Below are positions 43,021 through 52,343 of a stretch of 64,000 nt of DNA, piece after piece (positions within the stretch are counted from its first letter, which is position 1; every line of letters begins with the position of its first letter). Source of the DNA: RUG14130 sp045598325 (GTDB lineage: Bacteria; Bacillota; Clostridia; Christensenellales; Aristaeellaceae); assembly GCA_045598325.1 (NCBI GenBank), contig JAZLLT010000050.1:1-64000 (forward strand), written 5' to 3'. The translations under genes were made by a program, and so were the position numbers. Below the pieces are notes generated by a model. That model was not told the DNA's origin. It saw nothing but the letters and a program-made list of their open reading frames with translations, and did not search any database.

Positions 43021-43511
43021 TCGACCGATCTCTCTTATGGACAGGCACATACGAAACCCTGCTCATGACGCTGTTCGCGTCCCTGTTCTCCTATCTGATC
43101 GTTCTGCCGCCGGACCCGCGCCCTTCTGCTTCTGCAGGATGCCGGACTCATCGTCCTAACCGAAGGCGCCGACTACACCGGCATTCTGCGTATGGAAGAC
43201 ATCGTGGACACAAGGGCATCAAGATCGTGGAACCGGACGCCCGGATGATCCCTTCCATACCGGATGATGTGGCGTTCGCCGTTATCAACGGCAACTATGT
43301 TCTGGACGCAGACATGAGTATCAGCGACGCGCTCTTCCTTGAAACCGAAGGCGTGACCGGAGCCATCTACACCGACTACATCGTATGCCGTCCCGAAGAT
43401 GCAGACAGCGACTGGATGAACGCGCTCAATACCGTGCTGTTCACCGAGAAGGTCTACAACTTCATCTTGAACGCCAACTTTGAAGGCGTCGTCTCCACTT
43501 TCGAATACTGA
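43017..43511 (+). pseudogene. metI-metQ remnant with internal deletion
   Basis: It opens with TTG overlapping the metN end. About 25 residues match the MetI permease start (MIDRSLLWTGTYETLLMTLF), then the sequence jumps to the middle of MetQ; another reading frame holds ALLLLQDAGLIVLTEGADYTG and a third frame holds KIVEPDARMIPSIPDD to VVSTFEY. Most of metI and the front of metQ are gone, and at least one more frame change lies near 43210. The transporter cannot work. Confidence 0.9.
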
Positions 43512-43525
43512 TTGACAGCAAAAAA

Positions 43526-43555
43526 ATCCGTCCGCATAAGCGGGCGGATATTTTT
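43526..43555. terminator. Bidirectional terminator between metQ remnant and symporter gene
   Basis: Arms ATCCGTCCGC and GCGGGCGGAT with loop ATAA, then ATTTTTC on the plus strand; an A-tract precedes it. Confidence 0.85.
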
Positions 43556-43565
43556 CTATATTGGA

Positions 43566-44777
43566 TTACTTGTCTTTTTCTTCCAGTTTGCAGGTGCGGG
43601 TCATGGCGACTGAGGTCGCGACATCGCCCAGAACATTGACGCAGGTTGCGCCCATGTCGGCGAGAGTGTTGACGGAAATGTAGAGGGTCATGATGCCGGG
43701 ATTCAGACCGACCATGGCGCTCAGAGCCGCGAAGGAAGCGATGGCACCGCCGGGCACACCGGGCGTGCCGATGGACAGGAGGGTGTTCGCCAGCATGACG
43801 ACGACCATACCGCCGATGTTGATGGGCGTTCCGGTGGCGTTGCAGAAGTAAACGATCATGAAACTCATCAGGATGGATACGGCGTCCATATTGATGGTGG
43901 CGCCCAGAGGAATCGCCAGAGAGGAGATCTCACCGGGCACTTCCATATCGTCGCAGCACTTCTTGGAAATCGGGATGGTGGCATTGGAAGAGCAGGTGCC
44001 GAAAGCGTTGAGTGCGGCGGGCGCGACCAGTTTCCAGAACTTGCGGAAGGAGAAACGGCCGATGCCCTTGACGACGCCCAGACCGTACACAACGACCGCG
44101 TACAGGATATAGACGATGTAGATGATCAGCATGACCATGCCGACGCTCAGGATGGTGTCGACACCGTTGCTGTGCACCACATTGGCGATGGATACGAATA
44201 CGCCGATGGGAGTGACATACATGACGAGCTGCACGATTTTGATGCAGATATCATTGAGGGAGCGGCAGAAATTGACGAAGGGCTCGCTCTTCTTGCCGAG
44301 GATCAGGCACACGATGCCGACGATCAGGGAGAAGACCAGCACCTGCAGCATGTTGCCTTCGGCAAAAGCCTTGACGGGGTTCGAGGGGATCAGGCCTTTC
44401 AGGGTGTCCAGAAGGCTGCCGAACTTGGTGGCTTCCACCGATGCTTCCTGCATGGTGATTTCCACACCCTTGCCGACGCCGAGGATCACGGGCAGGAAAA
44501 TGCCCAGCAGAGACGCAAACAGCGTAGTGCCGATAAAGTAAAGCAGGGTCTGACCGCCGATCTTGCCGGTCTTGGAGATGGAGCCGATGTCCATGATGCC
44601 GCATACCAGAGAAGCGAATACCAAAGGATAGATCATCATGGTCAGCGCGCTCATGTACAGGGAGGAAACCACGCCGAAGGGCGTTTCCAGCCAGTCGGGC
44701 ATGATGAATCCGACGACGATGCCCAGCACGAGACCGATCAGGATCCACAAGGTGACATTGAACTTCTTCTTTTGCAT
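43566..44777 (-). CDS. Dicarboxylate/amino acid:cation symporter (DAACS family)
   Basis: 403 aa. Start at 44777 after AAAGGGTG; the longer frame is upstream of the TATAAT. About ten hydrophobic segments. Family motifs: NAFGTCSSNATIP (Ser-rich re-entrant loop HP1) and ATINMDAVSI (NMDA motif, usual NMDGT) for substrate and sodium. Imports glutamate/aspartate, serine/threonine or C4-dicarboxylates; which cannot be told. A TATAAT box lies upstream at ~44816. Confidence 0.9.
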   Translation of the reverse strand: MQKKKFNVTLWILIGLVLGIVVGFIMPDWLETPFGVVSSLYMSALTMMIYPLVFASLVCGIMDIGSISKTGKIGGQTLLYFIGTTLFASLLGIFLPVILGVGKGVEITMQEASVEATKFGSLLDTLKGLIPSNPVKAFAEGNMLQVLVFSLIVGIVCLILGKKSEPFVNFCRSLNDICIKIVQLVMYVTPIGVFVSIANVVHSNGVDTILSVGMVMLIIYIVYILYAVVVYGLGVVKGIGRFSFRKFWKLVAPAALNAFGTCSSNATIPISKKCCDDMEVPGEISSLAIPLGATINMDAVSILMSFMIVYFCNATGTPINIGGMVVVMLANTLLSIGTPGVPGGAIASFAALSAMVGLNPGIMTLYISVNTLADMGATCVNVLGDVATSVAMTRTCKLEEKDK

Positions 44778-44930
44778 AATATGCACCCTTTCCGCATAAT
44801 TATTAGCCTTTTCATTATAACCCATCTGGCGCGTTTTGCATAGTGTTTAACAAAATTTCAACACTGCTTTCCATTTTTTGAGTTACAAACCGCGGATTTT
44901 CTCCCGGTTTCCCGAAAATACGGACAGAAA

Positions 44931-44956
44931 AGCGCCCCGGACCATACCGGGACGCT
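44931..44956 (-). terminator. Terminator of DUF1294 gene
   Basis: Arms AGCGCCCCGG and CCGGGACGCT (one mismatch), with TTTTC following on the minus strand. Confidence 0.75.
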
Positions 44957-44962
44957 TCCTTA

Positions 44963-45247
44963 TTACATGAATGCGCGGCAGAACAGATATGCACCGAGTG
45001 CGATCTGCATCACGAGGAATGCGGGAACGGGAATGGTGAACTGCTTATGCTGCGTCTTGTGGCGGAACTTCTTCATCGCAAACAATGCGCCGGGCGCGCC
45101 GAAAAGAAATGCCGTCAGAAGGAGCGTACGCTCGCTTATGCGCCAGGCACCCTTTTTCGCTTTGTGCTTGTCCGCTCCGTAGAGGATCACCGCCGCGATG
45201 CTCATCACCGCTTCAACGATCAGGAACGCGTAAAAAACCGTCTTCAT
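44963..45247 (-). CDS. DUF1294 membrane protein
   Basis: 94 aa with two to three hydrophobic helices (VFYAFLIVEAVMSIAAVILYG; LLLTAFLFGAPGALFAM; FLVMQIALGAYLF) around a conserved DKxKAKKGAWRISE motif, typical of DUF1294. In larger relatives this domain is fused to a cold-shock domain, suggesting stress or RNA-related roles; function unknown. Confidence 0.85.
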   Translation of the reverse strand: MKTVFYAFLIVEAVMSIAAVILYGADKHKAKKGAWRISERTLLLTAFLFGAPGALFAMKKFRHKTQHKQFTIPVPAFLVMQIALGAYLFCRAFM

Positions 45248-45256
45248 GCCGCCTCC

Positions 45257-46393
45257 TCAAATTCCGATGGAAATGCCGTTGACCGTAACTCCGTCATCCG
45301 CGGGGATCAGGATGTACTTGACGCCGTCGATGACGCGGGTCTCTATGAGGGATGCCTGCTTCGGGCTCACCTTCACGGTGACATCCGCGGTCTTCAATTC
45401 GAACTGCTTATCGTCCGTCACGCGGGCAAGCGGCAGTTCCGCGCCCTGACCGAATTCCTCCTCGAACTTTTGACGGAAGGTATCCGCGCGGTCATCGGAA
45501 ACGCCGCTGCGCACCAGCATCTCGCTGATTTCCCTGCCGCCGATGATGGCGGGATCGCTGTTCTTGTCCTTTTTGTTCTCTTCCAGTTTTTCGATGAGCT
45601 GCTCGTTGACGCTCTGCACCACATCGAGGCTGCACTCGTCTTCCAGCGCGTCCATCAGCACCGCCTTGAACGCTTCCTTGCTTTCCAGAGGCGTTGCTTC
45701 CTCTGTGGCGTTCAGGGACGCAGTCATGAAGTCGCTGTGATCTTCGCCGATATCGCGGCTGTAGAACAGCGCCTGGGAGATGTTCGCCGCGCCGTCTTCG
45801 AGGGTCGGGAACATGAAGCCCATGGTGGGCGCGCTCACGAGCCAGTCTCCGTCGCGGGTGATGAAGTCGTTTTCGGTTCCGTCATAGCAGAAGGTGGGTT
45901 TCCCCTGCTTCACGGGACACACGGCGCAGATGATGTATTTGAGGATGTTCGCGGGCATCTCGCTGTCGATACTGCCTTCATCCCCGTGGGTGTTGTAATA
46001 GTCGAGGTCGTAGGTGTCGTGCATGAGGAGGATGAGATAATTCTCATCGAATTTCGTCTGCTCGAGTACCGTGCTCATGAACTCGGTGAGCGCCTCGCCG
46101 TCTTCAAGGGCGGTCGAGGTGAGCCGCATGAGCCGCTCGTGGGTCTGACCTTCCATCACCTCGGTCACGGGGAACTTGATGAGAGAAAGGTTCCGTCCGA
46201 AGTCACCCGACAGCACGCGCTTGAAAATCTGGGTGTACTTGTCGCATTCGGTTTGGGTGAGCGACATGAGATCGCGGGAGATTTCGCTGATGACGGCCTT
46301 TTTGCCGTTCACATACCAGCCGCGGATCACGATGGGATTGCGCCCGTCCGGAGACAGGCGTCGTTTGATTTTCGCTATTTCGGTTTTGTTCAT
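45257..46393 (-). CDS. DUF4317-family protein
   Basis: 378 aa, soluble. The family is nearly confined to Clostridia and has no known function. Typical starts: MNKTEIAKIKRRL, then GWYVNGKKAVISE, and a middle part with LLMHDTYDLDY and DGDWLVSAPTMGFMFPTLED. Acidic throughout. It lies with M20 amidohydrolase and GH105 genes in one minus-strand run. Confidence 0.85.
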   Translation of the reverse strand: MNKTEIAKIKRRLSPDGRNPIVIRGWYVNGKKAVISEISRDLMSLTQTECDKYTQIFKRVLSGDFGRNLSLIKFPVTEVMEGQTHERLMRLTSTALEDGEALTEFMSTVLEQTKFDENYLILLMHDTYDLDYYNTHGDEGSIDSEMPANILKYIICAVCPVKQGKPTFCYDGTENDFITRDGDWLVSAPTMGFMFPTLEDGAANISQALFYSRDIGEDHSDFMTASLNATEEATPLESKEAFKAVLMDALEDECSLDVVQSVNEQLIEKLEENKKDKNSDPAIIGGREISEMLVRSGVSDDRADTFRQKFEEEFGQGAELPLARVTDDKQFELKTADVTVKVSPKQASLIETRVIDGVKYILIPADDGVTVNGISIGI

Positions 46394-46405
46394 TTGTGCC
46401 TCTGT

Positions 46406-47563
46406 TTATTTTTCATTGATGAGCGCCGCTTCCATGGCGCATCCGTAGAGCATCGCCCGTTCATCGGGCAGGAATTTTTCGCTGTGCAGCGGCGCGCAGG
46501 GATGATCCTTGTCGCTCGCGCAGCCCACATGGAAGAACGCGCCGGGAACACGGTCAAGGAAGGAAGAAAAATCCTCCGCGCCCATGGAGGGAGCGTCTTT
46601 GATGAGGGTGTTTCCGGGACCGGCTATCTGAGAGGCGAGGTCGAGGACGCGTTTCGCGTGGGCGGGATCGTTGACAAGGGCGCTGTAACCGCGCTTGATC
46701 TCGCAGTCGATTTTGCAGCCCATGGCCTTCCCCGTGCCCTCGCAGATGTCCGTGATGCGGTTCACGATGCGGGTGCGCAGGGCTTCATCCGCCGTGCGCA
46801 GGGTACCCTTCATGGTCACCTTGTCGCAGAGGATGTTGTCCGCCTTGCCGCCTTCGATTTTACCGATGGTGATGACCGCGTTTTCGAGGGGCGAAACCGT
46901 GCGCGCGACGACGCTCTGCAGCGCCGTGATCAATTGCGCGGCGCATACGATGGCATCCACGCCGTTTTCGGGATAGGCGCCGTGGGAAGAGACGCCGTGC
47001 ACCGTGAAGGTGAGTCCGTCCGTTCCGGCGTTCAGGGTGAGCGGTCTGGTCTCGATCTGTCCGACGGTCAGGCGCGGCATCACATGCATGCCGTAGACGC
47101 GGGACGCGCCCGCCTTTTCCATCATGCCGCTCTCCGCCATCATCTTCGCGCCGCCGATGGTCTCCTCCGCAGGCTCGAACATGAACAGCGCTCCGCCCTC
47201 AAAAGAAGGAAGATTTTTAAGCAGCCGCGCCGTACCCAGCATGACCGCGGTGTGCATGTCATGCCCACAGGCGTGCATCCAGCCTTCATGGGTGCTGCGG
47301 AACGGCAGTCCCTCCGGCTCCGTGACGGGCAGAGCGTCGATGTCTCCGCGGATGGCGGTGACGGTCCCTTCCCCGCCCTTCACGAAAGCGGTGATCCAGC
47401 CCTTTTCGCTTTCCTCAAACGGAACGCCGATCTCGGTCAGTTTCTCTTTGATGAGCGCGCGGGTCTTGTATTCCTTGAGTCCCTCTTCGGGGATCTTGTG
47501 CAGCGCGCGGCGGACATCGACCATCCAGTCGTACTGCTGACGCGCAAGGCTCAGATAATCCAT
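46406..47563 (-). CDS. M20D-family amidohydrolase
   Basis: 385 aa. Hydrolyses N-acyl or amide bonds of amino-acid conjugates; relatives include hippurate hydrolase and N-acetyl-diaminopimelate deacetylase. Metal ligands: HACGHDMHTA and FEPAEETIGGAK with the catalytic Glu pair, and GMHVMP, typical of the M20D class. No signal peptide. Substrate not determined. Confidence 0.9.
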   Translation of the reverse strand: MDYLSLARQQYDWMVDVRRALHKIPEEGLKEYKTRALIKEKLTEIGVPFEESEKGWITAFVKGGEGTVTAIRGDIDALPVTEPEGLPFRSTHEGWMHACGHDMHTAVMLGTARLLKNLPSFEGGALFMFEPAEETIGGAKMMAESGMMEKAGASRVYGMHVMPRLTVGQIETRPLTLNAGTDGLTFTVHGVSSHGAYPENGVDAIVCAAQLITALQSVVARTVSPLENAVITIGKIEGGKADNILCDKVTMKGTLRTADEALRTRIVNRITDICEGTGKAMGCKIDCEIKRGYSALVNDPAHAKRVLDLASQIAGPGNTLIKDAPSMGAEDFSSFLDRVPGAFFHVGCASDKDHPCAPLHSEKFLPDERAMLYGCAMEAALINEK

Positions 47564-47564
47564 C

Positions 47565-48599
47565 TTATTTCTCCATGAGTTCGGTGAGCATCAGGAAGGT
47601 GATGCCCTGACCATAGGCGGTGGGCGTCACGGAGATGTCCTTGTAGTGCTGCAGGGTCGCGCCCATGCCGGTGCCGTTGCTGACCTGCTGCACGGTGCCG
47701 TCCTCGTCGATACGGGCGATGACGGCCTCGGCGGCGTGCTTGCCCATGTCAACATACTTTTCGTTGAGATAGCCCTTGCGGATGCCCTTCATGACACCGT
47801 AGGCGATGCCCGCGGTGGCGGAGGTTTCAAGATAACTCTCCTCCACATCCACGAGAGTGGTGTACATGCCGTTTTCTCTCTGCAGTTTCCAAAGTGCTTC
47901 CACCTGATCCTGAAGTCCCGCGATGATGAAGCGGGCGGCGGCGCTGTCTTCTCCGATCATCTCGAGCAGTTCCACGCTCGCCATGGTGAACCACGCGTTT
48001 CCGCGTCCCCAGTGGGCTTCGGCGAAGTTGTGGCGGCGGTCAAAGGTCCAGCCGTGGCACCACAGACCCGTCACCTTGTCCTGCAGATACTTCATGTGGA
48101 TGAGGAACTGGTACTTGGCTTCCTCGACCCAGTCAGGCTTGTCCAGCACAAGACCCGCTTTGGCAAGGAACAGAACACTCATGAACAGGGTGTCATCCCA
48201 GAGTTGCTGATAGTGGCGGTTCCATACAGTGCAGTGCTGAAGCCCGCCGAACTCGGTACGGGGCATTTCGTTCATGACCCACTCGCCCCAGGAAAGGATA
48301 TACGGCAGATAGGTCAGGTTCTTCGTCTCCTCATACATGCAGGTGAGTGCCAGCATGGGAGCGACGGTGTTCACATTTCTGTGAGGCGCTTCGAGGGTGA
48401 AGCGGTGGGCATACCAGTCCTCCAGGTACTTTAGAATGGATTTGTCCCGGGTCTGCTTGTAGGTCTTCCAAATGCCGTACAGGGCGACGCCCGTAGGCCA
48501 TTCCCAGTTATCCATGGTGAGATGTCCGTGGCTCACATCCTCGGTATCGGGCTTCTGAAGCATGCCGAGAACCTTGTCCGCCAATGCCTTGTAATCCAT
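47565..48599 (-). CDS. Unsaturated rhamnogalacturonyl hydrolase, GH105
   Basis: 344 aa (alpha/alpha)6-barrel. Releases the unsaturated uronic acid from pectin fragments produced by lyases. Motifs: NWEWPTGVALYG, YQQLWDDTLFM (catalytic Asp region), HGWTFDRRHNFAEAHWGRGN and YLETSATAGIAYG. No signal peptide, so it works on imported oligosaccharides. Ends two bases before the M20 gene. Confidence 0.88.
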   Translation of the reverse strand: MDYKALADKVLGMLQKPDTEDVSHGHLTMDNWEWPTGVALYGIWKTYKQTRDKSILKYLEDWYAHRFTLEAPHRNVNTVAPMLALTCMYEETKNLTYLPYILSWGEWVMNEMPRTEFGGLQHCTVWNRHYQQLWDDTLFMSVLFLAKAGLVLDKPDWVEEAKYQFLIHMKYLQDKVTGLWCHGWTFDRRHNFAEAHWGRGNAWFTMASVELLEMIGEDSAAARFIIAGLQDQVEALWKLQRENGMYTTLVDVEESYLETSATAGIAYGVMKGIRKGYLNEKYVDMGKHAAEAVIARIDEDGTVQQVSNGTGMGATLQHYKDISVTPTAYGQGITFLMLTELMEK

Positions 48600-48654
48600 A
48601 CCGTACCTCCTGTACTGTTATATAAGTACGGCGGGAGAACCCCCGCCGCCTGCT

Positions 48655-50166
48655 TTATTCCGCATCAAACAGCGTCTTGTTGGCCGCGTAGATCATCTTG
48701 TACTTCGCGTATGCCTTGCGGTAGGCATCGCGGGTCTCAAGGGACGGAGTGTAAAACTTCTCATCCTCTTTGAGGACCTTGATGGCCTCATCGAAATTCT
48801 TCCAGATGCCCGCGCCGACACCCGCCGCCAGAACAGCGCCGTACGCGCCGCCCTCTTTGGCCGCGGACATGGTGTATACGGGGATCTCGAAGATATCTGC
48901 CGCCATCTGCTTCCACAGTTCGCTGGCCGCTCCGCCGCCGGAAAGGTAGATCTTCCTGGGAGAAGGCATGAGTTCCACGACCTGCTTGAGCGAGAAGGTG
49001 ACGCCCTCCATGACCGCGCGGGTCATTTCGGCGCGGGTGGTGCCGAGGGACAGACCGTAGAAGATGCCGCGGGCGTTGGGATCCGGATAGGGGCACCGTT
49101 CGCCGGTCAGATAGGGCGCGAAGAGCACGCCGTTGCTGCCTGCGGGGACCTGCTCCGCCTTCTCATCGAGGAGGGCGTAGATATTCTTGCCGCTCGCGTC
49201 GGCTTCCGCCTTGTCTTCGCCGCAGAGAGTTTTGGTGAACCAGGAAAGGGCACCGCCCGCAGTCAGAGTGCAGCCGAAGCAATGCCACATGCCGGGCGCG
49301 TTGTTGCAGAACATCTGCAGTTTGCCTTCGGGATTTTCGGTGTAGCCGTCAAGCGCCATGGATACATTTCCGCTGGTCCCGATGACCACACCCAGCACGC
49401 CGCTCTCCACGAGGCCGGTGCCGGTGGTCTGGATGACCGCGTCGCCGCCGCCCGCGTATACATTCATGCCGGGCAGAAGGCCGGTTTCCGCGGCTGCTTC
49501 TTCGGTGACGGTTCCGGCGAGGTCGATGCTCTCGAGGGTCTCAGGGAAAATGCCGAAGTCGAGCCCGGCTTTTTCGATGAGTTCTTTGCTCCACTTGCGG
49601 TCCTTGGTGTTCATAAATCCGGTACCCGCGCCGTCGCTCATGTCGATGGCGATCTTGCCGGTGAGTTTGAAGCGGATGAAATCCTTGGGGCAGAAGAACA
49701 CCTTCATTTTGGCATAGTTCTCGGGTTCTTCTTCCTTGAGCCAGAGGATCTTGCCTCCGGTATAGCCGGTCAGCATGCGGTTATTGGTGTAGGAGAGGAG
49801 TCCATTGAGTCCGCCCGCAGCCTCGGTAATCTCGTCGCACTGCTTCTGGGTGCGCTGGTCGCACCACAGGATGGCGGGACGGATGACCTTGTTGTCCTTG
49901 TCAAGGGCGACAAGACCGTGCATCTGACCGGAGAAGGAGATGCCGGCTACATCCTTGTAGTCCACATGATACTTTCTGTCAAGGGCTTTGAGTCCGTTCT
50001 TGACCGCAATCCACCAGTCTTCGGGATCCTGCTCCGCCCAGCCGGGACGGGGCGTATACAGCGGATACTCCTGCAGAGAAGAAGCGAGGACTTTGCCCTG
50101 ATCATCGCACAGCAGGCACTTGGTGCCGGAGGTGCCGATATCAAGACCGATCAGATACTTACTCAT
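48655..50166 (-). CDS. xylB: Xylulokinase
   Basis: 503 aa FGGY-family sugar kinase phosphorylating D-xylulose. Motifs: IGLDIGTSGTKCLLCD (phosphate 1), SFSGQMHGLVALD, YTNNRMLTGYTGGKILWL (substrate), GGGDAVIQTTGTG, IYLSGGGAASELWKQMA (FGGY-type nucleotide loop). Overlaps plsY by ATGA. Feeds xylose into the pentose phosphate pathway. Confidence 0.9.
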   Translation of the reverse strand: MSKYLIGLDIGTSGTKCLLCDDQGKVLASSLQEYPLYTPRPGWAEQDPEDWWIAVKNGLKALDRKYHVDYKDVAGISFSGQMHGLVALDKDNKVIRPAILWCDQRTQKQCDEITEAAGGLNGLLSYTNNRMLTGYTGGKILWLKEEEPENYAKMKVFFCPKDFIRFKLTGKIAIDMSDGAGTGFMNTKDRKWSKELIEKAGLDFGIFPETLESIDLAGTVTEEAAAETGLLPGMNVYAGGGDAVIQTTGTGLVESGVLGVVIGTSGNVSMALDGYTENPEGKLQMFCNNAPGMWHCFGCTLTAGGALSWFTKTLCGEDKAEADASGKNIYALLDEKAEQVPAGSNGVLFAPYLTGERCPYPDPNARGIFYGLSLGTTRAEMTRAVMEGVTFSLKQVVELMPSPRKIYLSGGGAASELWKQMAADIFEIPVYTMSAAKEGGAYGAVLAAGVGAGIWKNFDEAIKVLKEDEKFYTPSLETRDAYRKAYAKYKMIYAANKTLFDAE

Positions 50167-50816
50167 TTTTCTTTCCTCCCGTTTTTGATCTTATCGAGAA
50201 TCATTTTCGATACATTGTTGATTTTGCCCGCGTCCAGTTTGTTCTCTCTGTGGTGGGCAAGGCGCTTGATGTTCTCCCGGTGTCCGTAAAGCGCCATCGC
50301 GCAGAGGATCAGCGAGGACAGCATAAAGGACCACGGGCCCGTGAACAGGGAAATGATGAACAGCAAGCAGGCGGTGATGATGGAGGCAAGGGACATATAG
50401 CCCGAAATCAGCACCACGATGATCTGGATGATGAGCAGCGCAACAGCGACGCCCCAGTTGGCAATCACCAGATAGCCGAAGGAGGTGGACATGCCTTTGC
50501 CGCCCTTGAATTTGAAATAGATGCTCCAGTTATGGCCGATGACGGCGCAGACGCCGCCGATGTGCAGACCCGCTTCTCCGGCGATCAAAGAGCCGAGCCA
50601 CGCGGCGAGCACGCCCTTGAGCGCGTCACCGATGAAAGTGAGCGCGCCGGGGAGCCAGCCCAGCGTGCGCATGAGATTGGTCATGCCCACATTGCCGCTG
50701 CCCTGCTTGCGGATATCCACATTGCCGAAAGATCTGGCAACGAATACGCCCGTGGAAAAGGAGCCGAAAAGATAGCCGATGACGGCGCTTGCGAGGATTT
50801 TAAGTACCGTGATCAT
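50163..50816 (-). CDS. plsY: Acyl-phosphate:glycerol-3-phosphate acyltransferase
   Basis: 217 aa integral membrane enzyme making lysophosphatidic acid from acyl-phosphate. Motifs: GYLFGSFSTGVFVARSFG, GSGNVGMTNLMRTLG and FKFKGGKGMSTSFG, the three conserved PlsY loops. Basic C-terminal tail. Overlaps der by ATGA and xylB by ATGA. Confidence 0.95.
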   Translation of the reverse strand: MITVLKILASAVIGYLFGSFSTGVFVARSFGNVDIRKQGSGNVGMTNLMRTLGWLPGALTFIGDALKGVLAAWLGSLIAGEAGLHIGGVCAVIGHNWSIYFKFKGGKGMSTSFGYLVIANWGVAVALLIIQIIVVLISGYMSLASIITACLLFIISLFTGPWSFMLSSLILCAMALYGHRENIKRLAHHRENKLDAGKINNVSKMILDKIKNGRKEK

Positions 50817-52144
50817 TGCTCCTGCTTCTCCTTTTCGTGCATGATGAAACGCAGAGGCGTGCCCTCAAAGCCGAATGCCTGACGGAAACGGTTTTCGAGA
50901 TAGCGCTCGTAGGAAAAGTGCATGAGTTCCTTGTCGTTGATAAAGAACACGAAAGTGGGCGGGTTGGTGCCCTGCTGGGTTGCGTAATAGATGCGCAGGC
51001 GGCGTCCGTTGGTGGCGGGCGGCTGCAGAGCATTCTGCGCGTCGGTCAGGATGTCATTGAGCAGACCCGTGGTGATGCGGCGGGAAGCCTGCTCATAGAC
51101 GGATTTCACCATGGTGAGGATGCGGTTGACCCGCTGACCGGTGAGAGCGGAAATGAACACGACGGGCGCGTATTCCATGAATTTCAGTTTCTCGCGGATC
51201 TCTTTGGTGAACTTTTCGGTGCTGCCGGTTTCCTTGTTCGCGATGGCATCCCACTTGTTGACCACGATGACGGCGGGCTTGCCCTGCTCGTCGATGTAGC
51301 CGGCGATCTTGGTATCCTGCTCGGAAACGCCCTCTTTGGCGTCGATGAGCAGACGCGCCACATCGCAGCGGTCCAGCGCGGCGAAAGAGCGCACAACGGA
51401 GAAACGCTCGAGGGACTGGTATTCGATGGCGCGCCTGCGGCGGATGCCCGCGGTGTCGATGATGATGTACTCGTCATCGCCGTCCTTGAAGCGGGTGTCG
51501 ATGGCGTCGCGGGTGGTGCCCGCGATGTCGCTGACCATCACGCGGTCCTCGCCCAGGATGCGGTTGACCAGAGAGGATTTGCCCACATTGGGCTTTCCGA
51601 CCACGGCGATGGAAACAGCCGTTTTCTCCTCTTCGGCTTCCTCTTCGGGCGGGAAATGGCTCACCACTTCGTCCAGCAGGTCGCCCAGATTCAGCATATT
51701 GATGGAACTGACGCCGATGGGATCGCCCACGCCCAACTGATAGAAGTCGTAAATCTCATTCATCATCTTGATGTTGTCGATTTTGTTGACCACCAGGATA
51801 ACGGGTTTGCCGGAGCGGCGCAGCATATCGGCGACGGTTTCATCGTCCGCAGTGAGACCCATCTTGCCGTCCACGAAAAAGAGGATAACATCGCAGGTCT
51901 CCACGGCGATCTCCGCCTGACGGCGCATCTGACGCAGCAGCGGATCGTCGCTGTGGGGATCGATGCCGCCCGTGTCGATCAGGGTAAATTTGTGGTTCAG
52001 CCATTCACAGTCGGCATAGACGCGGTCGCGGGTGACACCGGGTGTGTCCTCCACGATGGCGATGCGCTTGCCGGACATTTTGTTGAAAAAAGTGGATTTG
52101 CCCACATTGGGGCGTCCCACAATTGCTACCAGAGGTCTTGCCAT
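50813..52144 (-). CDS. der: GTPase Der (EngA)
   Basis: 443 aa ribosome assembly GTPase for the 50S subunit. Start at 52144 (MARPLVAIVGRPNVGKSTF); a TTG six codons earlier is possible. Two GTPase domains, GRPNVGKST at 10-18 and GKPNVGKSS near 187, with DTPG, NKID, DTAGIRRR and NKWD motifs, plus a C-terminal KH-like domain. Likely heads the der-plsY-xylB operon. Confidence 0.95.
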   Translation of the reverse strand: MARPLVAIVGRPNVGKSTFFNKMSGKRIAIVEDTPGVTRDRVYADCEWLNHKFTLIDTGGIDPHSDDPLLRQMRRQAEIAVETCDVILFFVDGKMGLTADDETVADMLRRSGKPVILVVNKIDNIKMMNEIYDFYQLGVGDPIGVSSINMLNLGDLLDEVVSHFPPEEEAEEEKTAVSIAVVGKPNVGKSSLVNRILGEDRVMVSDIAGTTRDAIDTRFKDGDDEYIIIDTAGIRRRRAIEYQSLERFSVVRSFAALDRCDVARLLIDAKEGVSEQDTKIAGYIDEQGKPAVIVVNKWDAIANKETGSTEKFTKEIREKLKFMEYAPVVFISALTGQRVNRILTMVKSVYEQASRRITTGLLNDILTDAQNALQPPATNGRRLRIYYATQQGTNPPTFVFFINDKELMHFSYERYLENRFRQAFGFEGTPLRFIMHEKEKQEQ

Positions 52145-52239
52145 AGGTACACTATTCTCCAATTTATAATTTGCTTATATTGTACTTGATTGACGGCATT
52201 TTTTCAAGTATATATTTGTTGAATTTTGCGTGGGAAATC

Positions 52240-52268
52240 TTGACATCTGCCCGCATAAGTGGTATCTT
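52240..52268 (+). promoter_or_regulatory. uxaC promoter
   Basis: TTGACA (52240-52245), 17 bases, TATCTT (52263-52268). An ATG follows six bases later at 52275. Confidence 0.75.
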
Positions 52269-52343
52269 TACCCTATGCACGGACAAAAATATGCCGCAAC
52301 TTTGTCCGCTTGTGAAGCCGGCTTTGCGGAGCCACGGTGCAAT

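Noticed and set aside
43017..43511. Intact MetQ-like lipoprotein
   Set aside because: The lipobox and N-terminal half are missing and frames change; it is a deletion fusion.
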